Part shown: in pieces, positions 8,075 to 15,022 of the stretch
Layout: the number at the start of each line of letters is the position of its first letter
Position numbering within the stretch: the first letter of the stretch is position 1
Origin: an uncultured Pelagibacteraceae bacterium
GTDB taxonomy: Bacteria; Pseudomonadota; Alphaproteobacteria; Pelagibacterales; Pelagibacteraceae
Direction of reading: 5' to 3'
DNA length: 36,393 nucleotides
Assembly (NCBI GenBank): GCA_902628565.1
Contig: CACONR010000010.1
Location: forward strand, 1-36,393
Notes under the pieces: generated by a model
Seen by the model: only the letters and a program-made list of their open reading frames with translations
What the model was told of the DNA's origin: nothing
Database searches by the model: none
Position numbers and translations under genes: made by a program

Positions 8075-8305
8075 TTACCAATCAGTAATATTGCTTTTGT
8101 GGTCGTTTGCACCATGTCTTTTCCTCGCTAATCTTTCAAGCTCATCGCTTTCAGATCTTGAGGTTAACACATGCCAACCTACCCATAAAATTATAGCAAG
8201 TATTACTAGTAAGCCTTCACTAGATCCAGCACCAGGATAAACAGCACCTGCAACTTGATCTGCAGGTTTGTTTAGGTGATCAATCCAGTTTGTAACTGTC
8301 GCCAT
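8075..8305 (-). CDS. 76-aa single-span membrane protein coupled to amt
   Basis: Not recognised as a named family. The N-terminal 30 residues (MATVTNWIDHLNKPADQ...) are soluble. One hydrophobic span follows (about residues 31-48, GLLVILAIILWVGWHVL), then a charged C-terminal tail (RSESDELERLARKRHG). The gene starts 11 nt after the amt stop codon, and its Shine-Dalgarno (AAAGGAGG) overlaps that stop, so it should be translated strongly and with coupling. It is closed by the terminator at 8028-8059, making amt plus this gene a two-gene unit. A role as an accessory subunit of the transporter is inference from position only. Confidence 0.75.
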   Translation of the reverse strand: MATVTNWIDHLNKPADQVAGAVYPGAGSSEGLLVILAIILWVGWHVLTSRSESDELERLARKRHGANDHKSNITDW

Positions 8306-8310
8306 ATTTT

Positions 8311-8318
8311 CCTCCTTT
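8311..8318 (-). promoter_or_regulatory. Ideal Shine-Dalgarno (AAAGGAGG) for the 76-aa gene
   Basis: On the minus strand AAAGGAGG precedes the ATG by 5 nt and overlaps the last bases of amt. Most genes in this window have weak A-rich leaders, so this site is unusually strong and fixes the start at 8305. Confidence 0.75.
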
Positions 8319-9717
8319 ACCTGGTTGCGGACGCAACTGCTTTTTCATCTGATTTAGCAGTCTCCATTATTTCATAGTCTAGTCCAGCTATTTCAACTTC
8401 ACGCGGAATTCTAAGTTTGCCCATTCCGTGTAAAACTTTAGCTATGACATAACCTGGTATTAGTCCAAGAACTACGAACATTATTAATGCCCCTAGGAAT
8501 TGTCCTAATGGATTAATAGAAGCATAAGTAGTTCCATCCCACATAGCTCCAACACTGTATCCAGATGCAGGGTAACCATTTAAGACAAATCCACAAATTA
8601 CTAGACCTATAAATCCAGCATAACCATGTACTGCAACTGCACCAACTGCATCATCAATTTTGAACTTACGTTCAACCCAATAATGAAGTTTGTATGAAAT
8701 TACAACACCAATCATACCAATGATCATTGCTTGAATTGGATGATATAAATCATTTCCAGCTGAAGCACATATGATACCTGCTAGACCGCTAGAGTAAGTC
8801 CAGAAAGGATCTCCTTTAGCAATCCAGTATCCAGCTAATAAGCCTCCTGATAATGACATCAAGAAGTTAAAAGTAATACCACTTAGTGTAGTAGGCGTTA
8901 CATAAATGTTTGTTGCTGTCCAATACGATATACCTTCCATACCGTACTCAGGTCCAAGATCAAATATCGGTATATTACATGCCGCATAGAATCCCCAAAA
9001 GCCAGTATAAATTAGAAACAATCCAATTGTTACTAGCCAAGGATTTCTTGGTCCAATATTTCTTGGTTCACCACTTGATGAGAATTTTCCAATTCTCGGT
9101 CCTAAAACCATTAGAACGCCTAAAGCAAATCCACCTGCAATTGCGTGAATTACTCCTGATGCATAAGCATCATGATATCCTAAAAGTTTTAACATCCATC
9201 CATCGAAGTGCCATCCCCAAGCAGCATCAATTACCCAGAAAACAGAACCAATTGCAATTGCTAAAATTCCAAATGCAAAGGTTGTTATCCTTTCAATAAT
9301 TGCTCCTGAAACGATAGATGCAGCAGTCCAAGAAAATAATAAGAATGCAGCCCAGAAAACACCCGAAATATGGTCCCCTAAGTTGACAGCCATTAATTGA
9401 CTTGTTGCTACGTAAAATTTAGAACTAAAAGCTGAGTCATCGGTAATCAATGCACTGCTTTCATTCATTATTGATGGTGCTAATCCAGGTCCTGTTGGAA
9501 AAGCCCAATAAATCCACCAACCAAATAAAAACCAAGTTACTGTTACCAATGGTATCAGCATTGTGTTTTTCATTAAGGTATGTTGATGGTGTTTGTATCG
9601 AGAAGCTCCAACTTCATACATACAGAAACCGACGTGAATTAAAAACATCAGCACCACTGTTACCCAGTAGTAAAACTCTGTAAATATGGTCGTGAGAGCT
9701 GCTAACTGATCAGTCAT
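8317..9717 (-). CDS. amtB: Ammonium (methylammonium) transporter, Amt family
   Basis: A 466-aa polytopic inner-membrane channel of the Amt/Mep/Rh family with about 11 spans. SGAIIERITTFAF matches the family block SGA.AER. The twin-His pore positions are recognisable in ASGVIHAIAGG and in DDAVGAVAVHGYAGFIGLVICG. The sequence differs from E. coli AmtB: the loop before the first His reads DAYASGV instead of DFAGG, and there is an extended DLGPEYGMEGISY loop, so it is a divergent subtype. Its SD (GGAGAGAGG) ends 3 nt before the ATG. The 125-nt leader (9718-9842) holds a weak possible promoter (TTGTCA near 9767-9772, TATAGG near 9746-9751, 15-nt spacer). Setting between two amine-handling gene sets suggests uptake or recapture of ammonium or methylammonium. 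Confidence 0.92.
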   Translation of the reverse strand: MTDQLAALTTIFTEFYYWVTVVLMFLIHVGFCMYEVGASRYKHHQHTLMKNTMLIPLVTVTWFLFGWWIYWAFPTGPGLAPSIMNESSALITDDSAFSSKFYVATSQLMAVNLGDHISGVFWAAFLLFSWTAASIVSGAIIERITTFAFGILAIAIGSVFWVIDAAWGWHFDGWMLKLLGYHDAYASGVIHAIAGGFALGVLMVLGPRIGKFSSSGEPRNIGPRNPWLVTIGLFLIYTGFWGFYAACNIPIFDLGPEYGMEGISYWTATNIYVTPTTLSGITFNFLMSLSGGLLAGYWIAKGDPFWTYSSGLAGIICASAGNDLYHPIQAMIIGMIGVVISYKLHYWVERKFKIDDAVGAVAVHGYAGFIGLVICGFVLNGYPASGYSVGAMWDGTTYASINPLGQFLGALIMFVVLGLIPGYVIAKVLHGMGKLRIPREVEIAGLDYEIMETAKSDEKAVASATR

Positions 9718-9842
9718 ATCCTCTCTCCATATTAGTTTTAAAAATCCTATAAAATTTTCAAAGAAGTGACAATTAAAAGAATGACTAAAAAACCTTACAA
9801 TAGTGTATAGCTAGAAAATAAAATCAACTTAAGATTGTGGTA

Positions 9843-10253
9843 CTAAAATTTTAAGTAAGCTTTTTTTAAATCAACAAGAGGATGCTTAGGAGACATTTGA
9901 AATTTGACCAATAGCTCTCTAGCTATCATATCTCTATCTTGTTGATTGTTTGGTAACTTAATTGATTTTGGAATAGTTACCCAACCATTAGCATTTCTAC
10001 AAAAAACTGCTGGTCTATCCTCTTCGTAACCCATATGGACATCTTCTAACCAATTTAGATCATCCCAACCCATCGCCTCAATATACTTTTCCAGAAACGG
10101 AGTAATTTTACTGTAATCTGGTAGTAGGTTTACGTCATATCGGTAACCAATTGATTGACCGATCATTTTTTCTCTGGCTGTTTCTTTTTTCTTTCCTAAT
10201 TGACCCTTGATCTCTTTGGTTTTTGTTAATGATTTACCTTTTTTTTTAACCAT
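9843..10253 (-). CDS. 136-aa protein of unknown function, last gene of the second amine set
   Basis: No family recognised. The first 30 residues are very Lys-rich (MVKKKGKSLTKTKEIKGQLG). The rest is an acidic/aromatic soluble domain (YRYDVNLLPDYSKITPFLEKYIEAMGWDDLNWLEDVHMGY, given here in part as the WDDLNWLEDVHMGYEEDR block). No signal peptide and no membrane segment is seen. It begins 8 nt after the FMN-subunit gene and is the last gene before the amt leader, so it most likely belongs to the same transcript as the second glutamate-synthase-like set. It could be a small accessory subunit of that complex. Function is not predicted. Confidence 0.7.
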   Translation of the reverse strand: MVKKKGKSLTKTKEIKGQLGKKKETAREKMIGQSIGYRYDVNLLPDYSKITPFLEKYIEAMGWDDLNWLEDVHMGYEEDRPAVFCRNANGWVTIPKSIKLPNNQQDRDMIARELLVKFQMSPKHPLVDLKKAYLKF

Positions 10254-10261
10254 AATTAAAA

Positions 10262-11677
10262 TTATATTTTGTGATAGTTATCAACTCCAACCGTATAGTT
10301 TGTTCCAGCAAGAGGAACCTTGGCTAATGCTGAAGCTTCAGATGTTAATGCAGCCAAATCTTCTGGTTCTAAAGAATGTATATTTGTTTTTCCACAAGCT
10401 CTAGCTAACAATTGTGCTTCAAGTGTCATAGAGTGTAAATAGTTATAAACTCTAATTGCAGCGTCATCAGGATTTAATCTAGCTCTTAATTTTGGATCTT
10501 GAGTTGCTACACCAACCGGACATCTTCCTGTATGACAGTGGTAACACTCTCCAGCTTTAACACCCATTTCTTTTTCAAAATTTGCCTCAGGAATGTCTTT
10601 ATTACAATTTAAAGCGATCATAGATCCAGTTCCAATCGCAATTGCATCAGCACCTAGCGCTAATGCTTTTGCCATATCAGCACCATCTCTAACACCACCC
10701 GCATAAATTAAAGTTACTTTTCCCGTCTTTCCAACATCATCAATTGCTCTTCTAGCTTCTCTTATAGCAGCAATTCCTGGTATACCAGTATTTGCAGCAG
10801 CAATGTGAGGACCTGCACCAGTTGATCCTTCCATTCCATCTAAATAAATAGAGTCCGGATCACATTTTGCAGCCATACGAACATCGTCATATACTTTCGA
10901 TGCACCTAATTTTAATTGAATAGGAACTTTATTTTTTGTTAATTGTCTGAGTTCTTCTACTTTTAAAGCTAAGTCATCTGGACCTAACCAGTCAGGATGT
11001 CTTGCAGGAGATCTTTGGTCGATCCCTGAAGGTAGTGATCTCATTTCTGCTACTTGATCAGTTACTTTCTGACCCATTAAATGTCCTCCCATACCAACTT
11101 TTTGACCTTGTCCAATAAAAACTTCTATACCGTCTGCTAGTTGTGCATGATGTGGATTAAATCCATACCTTGATTGAATACATTGATAGAACCATTTTTC
11201 AGAATATCTTCTTTCATCTGGTATCATTCCACCTTCACCAGAACATGTAGCACTACCAGCCATTGTTGCACCACGCGCTAAAGCAGTTTTTGCTTCATAA
11301 GATAAAGCTCCAAAACTCATACCTGTTATGTAAACAGGAATATCTAATTCTATTGGGTTCTCACATCTTGGACCAATTACAGTTTTTGTTTCACATTTTT
11401 CTCTATAACCTTCAATAACAAACCTTGTTAAAGTTCCAGGAAGAAAAACAAGATCATCAAATGTAGGAATTTTTTTCATTAACGCCATTCCCCGCATTCT
11501 GTATCTTCCTAATTGTGATTTAATATGAATATCGTCTATTACTTCTGGAGTAAAAATTGCATTATAGCCAAGCAAACTTTTATTTCTTCCACCATTATTA
11601 TTTAAATGCACATCAGCTTTGCCGCCGACATTATTTTTTAATTTTTTATTATTTCTTTTCTTTTTTTTCTTAGCCAT
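10262..11677 (-). CDS. FMN-binding glutamate-synthase-like subunit, second set, with Cys triad
   Basis: A 471-aa paralogue of MgsC with the FMN-domain motifs TGMSFGALSYEAKTALARG, SGEGGMIPDER, GQGQKVGMGGHLMGQ, HPDWLGPDDLALKV and YAGGVRDGADMAKALALG. Unlike the copy at 4957-6285 it keeps cysteines at 378, 381 and 386 (GECYHCHTGRCPVGVATQ), which align with the 3Fe-4S site of glutamate synthase, although the first spacing is x2 rather than x5. It has a 40-residue Lys/Asn-rich N-terminal tail. It overlaps the GXGXG gene by 1 nt and precedes the 136-aa gene by 8 nt. The substrate is not known: the set could use another amine than methylamine. Not true GltB, because the domains are split and no GltD is present. 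Confidence 0.75.
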   Translation of the reverse strand: MAKKKKKRNNKKLKNNVGGKADVHLNNNGGRNKSLLGYNAIFTPEVIDDIHIKSQLGRYRMRGMALMKKIPTFDDLVFLPGTLTRFVIEGYREKCETKTVIGPRCENPIELDIPVYITGMSFGALSYEAKTALARGATMAGSATCSGEGGMIPDERRYSEKWFYQCIQSRYGFNPHHAQLADGIEVFIGQGQKVGMGGHLMGQKVTDQVAEMRSLPSGIDQRSPARHPDWLGPDDLALKVEELRQLTKNKVPIQLKLGASKVYDDVRMAAKCDPDSIYLDGMEGSTGAGPHIAAANTGIPGIAAIREARRAIDDVGKTGKVTLIYAGGVRDGADMAKALALGADAIAIGTGSMIALNCNKDIPEANFEKEMGVKAGECYHCHTGRCPVGVATQDPKLRARLNPDDAAIRVYNYLHSMTLEAQLLARACGKTNIHSLEPEDLAALTSEASALAKVPLAGTNYTVGVDNYHKI

Positions 11678-12531
11678 TAAATTGCTCCTTTTTTCTCTGT
11701 AGGTTCTAAGTTATCATAATTCCATAATTTTTTCCCTGCGACCACTTTTGTCATCTTGCTTACGTCGAAATTTTCACCAATTTCTGCAACTTTTAACTTT
11801 CTTCTAAGCCAATCCTGGTCACTTTTTGTTAAATCTGATGGCACCGCATCACTTCCATACGATCCTATTTTACCACCAATAAAAATTGTTCCGTCATACA
11901 TAGAATCACCTAAATTGATACCCACATCACCTAAAATTATAATTCTACCTCTTTGCATCATAAATCCTGTGAATGCACCTGCATCACCTCCAATTATGAT
12001 TGTTCCACCTTTCATATCGATACCCGTTCTTGCTCCAACACTTCCCTTGCAAATTAAATCACCACCTCTAATTGCTGCACCAAAACAAGATCCAGCATTT
12101 TTCTCAATAACAACTTTACCAGCCATTAAATTTTCGGCACAAGACCAACCAACTCTTCCGTTAATTCTAACTACCGGGCCATCACAAGAACCTATACCAA
12201 AGTAACCCAAACTTCCTTCAAAAATCAAATTTAGTTTATTTAGTATTCCTACCCCTAAGCTATGTTTTCCTTGAGGATTTTTAATGACTATTGTTCCGTA
12301 ACCTTCACTCATCAAATTATCAATTTTTTTATTAGCTTCAGCTGCAGTCATGTCTTTTACATCCAGATCGGTTCTTTTATTAAAATCTACATCGTAAGTA
12401 CCAAAATAATAAAAGTTTTCAGCTTCATCTGGATTAAAAAATTTTTGTTGAGTTCTTCCAGTTAAAACTTCACTATGCATACCCATTTCTTGGGCTTTAG
12501 TTTTTTTAGTAACATTCTTTAAATTTGCCAT
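11677..12531 (-). CDS. GXGXG glutamate-synthase-domain subunit, second set
   Basis: A 284-aa beta-helix protein homologous to MgsB/GlxC. Coils include LGYFGIGSCDGPVVRINGRV, GWSCAENLMAGKVVIEKNAG, GAAIRGGDLICKGSVGARTG, IDMKGGTIIIGGDAGAFTG and GINLGDSMYDGTIFIGG. It is about 60 residues longer than the set-one copy, mainly from an N-terminal extension (residues 1-80, with NPDEAENFYYFGTYDVDF). The start overlaps the 3' end of the amidotransferase gene by 13 nt and the stop overlaps the FMN-subunit start by 1 nt, so the three subunits should be made in step and form one complex. Confidence 0.75.
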   Translation of the reverse strand: MANLKNVTKKTKAQEMGMHSEVLTGRTQQKFFNPDEAENFYYFGTYDVDFNKRTDLDVKDMTAAEANKKIDNLMSEGYGTIVIKNPQGKHSLGVGILNKLNLIFEGSLGYFGIGSCDGPVVRINGRVGWSCAENLMAGKVVIEKNAGSCFGAAIRGGDLICKGSVGARTGIDMKGGTIIIGGDAGAFTGFMMQRGRIIILGDVGINLGDSMYDGTIFIGGKIGSYGSDAVPSDLTKSDQDWLRRKLKVAEIGENFDVSKMTKVVAGKKLWNYDNLEPTEKKGAI

Positions 12532-13463
12532 ACTTTAACCTCTCCATCAAAAGGATCGTAAGTATCTATTTCTTGAGGTAAAACTGATCTTATAGCTATC
12601 TCCTCAGAACCCATTGCTACCAAATCATCCGACTCGTAGAGTACAAGGGGTTTGGCTGCCATAGTATCCTTAGCCATACCCAAGGAATTTTTCGTCGCTA
12701 CAAAGTAAGTAAAAACCCCATCTAGACCAGATAGAGATTCTTTCATACCCTCTTCTAAAGTTGCTCCACTCCGCATTTTTTCGGCTAAGTAAACTGCTAT
12801 TAGCTCAGAGTCACACTCAGACATAAATCTCATTCCCTTATTCTCCAAAACTCTTCTGTTATTCCAGTAATTTGTGAGTTGCCCGTTATGAACTACCGAA
12901 ACATCACTAAAAGGATATCCCCAAAAAGGATGGGCAGACTTAATATCAACACCTGACTCAGTTGCCATACGGGCATGACCTATAGCGTGTGTTCCAATAA
13001 GTTTATCTAAATTATATCTTTCACAAACCATCTTTGCATTCCCTAGATCTTTAATTACCTCAAGAGATTTACCCATTGATAAAATCTCTACCCCTGGAAT
13101 ACTTTCTATTCTTTGTGAAAATTCTAACAAATCCTTTTTATTATATTCTATCTCATATCTCAGTGAATAAGGCAGTATACGTTCTTCCTTAACTATTTTA
13201 GCCCCTAATTCATTTATACAAGCGTCAACTTCTTTTTTTCTCTGATCATATACAGAAACATCTTCAGCCACTGATGAACTACCTTCACCAACATTTTCAC
13301 CTATCTTTATCCTTGCAATAAAGTTTTTTCCATCTGTATCCCCGTAAAGAGCGTAACCTGTAGAATCTTCTCCCCTATGCTTCAAGGCTTGCAACATTCC
13401 TTGCAACTCAAAGCCTACATTTGAAGATTTATTTCTATGTATTAATCCTGCTATTCCGCACAT
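12519..13463 (-). CDS. Class II glutamine amidotransferase subunit, second set
   Basis: A 314-aa Ntn amidotransferase with Cys2 nucleophile (MCGIAGLIHRNK), HRGEDSTGYALYG, GTHAIGHARMATESGVD, VVHNGQLTNYWNNRRVLENK and CDSELIAVYLAEKM. It shares the domain of MgsA but differs strongly in sequence, so it is an old paralogue and not a recent duplicate. It lies 24 nt after the glutamine-synthetase-like gene and overlaps the GXGXG gene by 13 nt. In context it should cleave the gamma-glutamyl amide made by the upstream ligase and hand the amine to the FMN subunit. The amine itself is unknown. Confidence 0.75.
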   Translation of the reverse strand: MCGIAGLIHRNKSSNVGFELQGMLQALKHRGEDSTGYALYGDTDGKNFIARIKIGENVGEGSSSVAEDVSVYDQRKKEVDACINELGAKIVKEERILPYSLRYEIEYNKKDLLEFSQRIESIPGVEILSMGKSLEVIKDLGNAKMVCERYNLDKLIGTHAIGHARMATESGVDIKSAHPFWGYPFSDVSVVHNGQLTNYWNNRRVLENKGMRFMSECDSELIAVYLAEKMRSGATLEEGMKESLSGLDGVFTYFVATKNSLGMAKDTMAAKPLVLYESDDLVAMGSEEIAIRSVLPQEIDTYDPFDGEVKVWQI

Positions 13464-13487
13464 ATTTTCTCTCTTTATATTTTTATT

Positions 13488-14957
13488 TTAAGGTAAGCAA
13501 TCTAAATAAGTATCTAAATCCCATTGAGTTGTAGCACCTAAAAATCTTTCCCATTCATCATTTTTATACCAATGGAAAACTTTATACATTTCATCAGGCA
13601 TTGCAGATTTAATAACTTCATCCTCTGATAATCTTTCTAAAGCTTCACCTAAACTCAAAGGAAGTTTCTTAACATCTTTACCTGCTTTTTGAGCCTCATA
13701 AATATTTCTAGACTCTGGATCAGCTGGTTTGAGTTTTTTAGTAATCCCATGATCACAAGCTTTTAGTAAAGCTGCACCTAGTAAATATGGATTATGCATA
13801 GAGTCTACTGATCTGTATTCAAATCTACCCGGTGCTGATACTCTCAATCCACAAGTTCTATTTTGGTAACCCCAGTCAGCATAAACGGGTGCCCAAAACC
13901 CTTGATCCCATAATCTTCTATATGAGTTTACAGTTGAAGATCCTAAAGCTGTTAATGCTGGTAAATGCTCCATAATACCCGCTATTGATTGTAATCCAAT
14001 TTTTCCAGGTAATTGCATATCTTTAGTATCCGGCATAAAAGTGTTTGTTCCTCCCTCAACATAACCAAAAACTTCCTCTACACCTGGCAAAGATTTATGC
14101 CCAAGTTTATTTGTTTTAACTTTTCCACCTTTCCATAAAGACATATTAGTATGACACCCACTTGCCGAAACTCCCATAAATGGTTTAGTCATAAAACACG
14201 CAATTAGATTATGTTCTCTTGCAACTTGAGCACATATTTGTCTATAAGTTGATAATCTATCTGCATTTCTTAGGACGTTGTCATATGTCCAGTTCAATTC
14301 TAATTGACCTGGTGCATCTTCATGATCTCCTTGAATCATGTCTAGACCCATTGCTTTTGCATACTCAATTACTTTCATAAATACAGGTCTTAATGATTCA
14401 AATTGGTCTATGTGATAACAAAATGGTTTAGAAAACCCTTTTCCAGTTGGAGTTCCGTCCTCATTTTTAGTTAGCCACATCATTTCAGGCTCAGTTCCTA
14501 CTCTTAGTTCTAAACCATGTTTCTTTTGGAATTCATCCATGAAAATTCTTAAATTTCCTCTGCAATCAGAAGTTAAATGACCTCCAGGATTATTTCTCTC
14601 TTCTCTGTTTCTAAAACAAGTAACAAAAACTCTTCCTACTCTTTTATCCCATGGTAACTGGCAAAAAGTTTCAGGATCAGGAATTCCAACTAATTCCATT
14701 GCCTCTGGTCCATAACCAATATAATTATTGTGTCGATCTAAAAATAAGTTTGCAGTTGCTCCATAAACTAATTGGAAACCTTTTTCGGCCGTTCTTTCCC
14801 AATGATCAGCAGGTATTCCTTTTCCAACCACTCTTCCTGTTACAGAAATAAATTGATAATAAATATAGGTTATTCCTAATTCATTAATTTTTTCTCTTAC
14901 TTTTTTGACTTGTTTATCTCTACCTGGTCGGTTTACGTGTTTTTCTAAATCTGTCAT
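13488..14957 (-). CDS. Glutamine-synthetase-family ligase, second set (amine substrate unknown)
   Basis: A 489-aa glutamine-synthetase-fold enzyme of type GlnT/GSIII-like. Active-site blocks are present: Glu156/Glu158 (GTEPEMMWL), GDHEDAPGQLELNW, SGCHTNMSLW, NSYRRLWDQGFW and YQNRTCGLRVSAPGRFEYR. The N-terminal region (ITYIYYQFISVTGRVVGKGIPADHW) and an insertion around residues 275-315 set it apart from the 441-aa GmaS. A strong leader (AAAGGGG, 6 nt before ATG) is seen and the gene follows the FAD dehydrogenase by 65 nt. By analogy it should make a gamma-glutamyl amide from glutamate and an amine. Housekeeping ammonia assimilation is unlikely given its partners, but cannot be excluded. Confidence 0.75.
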   Translation of the reverse strand: MTDLEKHVNRPGRDKQVKKVREKINELGITYIYYQFISVTGRVVGKGIPADHWERTAEKGFQLVYGATANLFLDRHNNYIGYGPEAMELVGIPDPETFCQLPWDKRVGRVFVTCFRNREERNNPGGHLTSDCRGNLRIFMDEFQKKHGLELRVGTEPEMMWLTKNEDGTPTGKGFSKPFCYHIDQFESLRPVFMKVIEYAKAMGLDMIQGDHEDAPGQLELNWTYDNVLRNADRLSTYRQICAQVAREHNLIACFMTKPFMGVSASGCHTNMSLWKGGKVKTNKLGHKSLPGVEEVFGYVEGGTNTFMPDTKDMQLPGKIGLQSIAGIMEHLPALTALGSSTVNSYRRLWDQGFWAPVYADWGYQNRTCGLRVSAPGRFEYRSVDSMHNPYLLGAALLKACDHGITKKLKPADPESRNIYEAQKAGKDVKKLPLSLGEALERLSEDEVIKSAMPDEMYKVFHWYKNDEWERFLGATTQWDLDTYLDCLP

Positions 14958-15022
14958 GTTTCCCCTTTAAATGTTTAAGTCAAAAAGGTAACTGAAAACA
15001 AATCGTCTGTCTACTTAGATAA

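Noticed and set aside
9450..9683. Plus-strand open frame opposite amt, with similar ones at 8910-9299, 11756-12205 and 15539-15850
   Set aside because: They lie wholly inside well-supported genes on the other strand, have no leader or family motif, and read like codon-reversed shadows.
9718..9842. Riboswitch or nitrogen-responsive (sigma-54) promoter before amt
   Set aside because: No convincing GG-N10-GC element and no GC-paired structure were seen. Only a weak sigma-70-like pair with a short spacer is present.
10262..13463. Housekeeping glutamate synthase (GltB)
   Set aside because: The domains are three separate short subunits, the central domain is missing and no GltD small subunit is nearby. 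The order and lengths fit the Glx/Mgs-like plan.
13488..14957. Housekeeping glutamine synthetase GlnA
   Set aside because: Context with amidotransferase, GXGXG and FMN subunits, and a GSIII/GlnT-like sequence, argue against it, though it was not excluded by assay or alignment.
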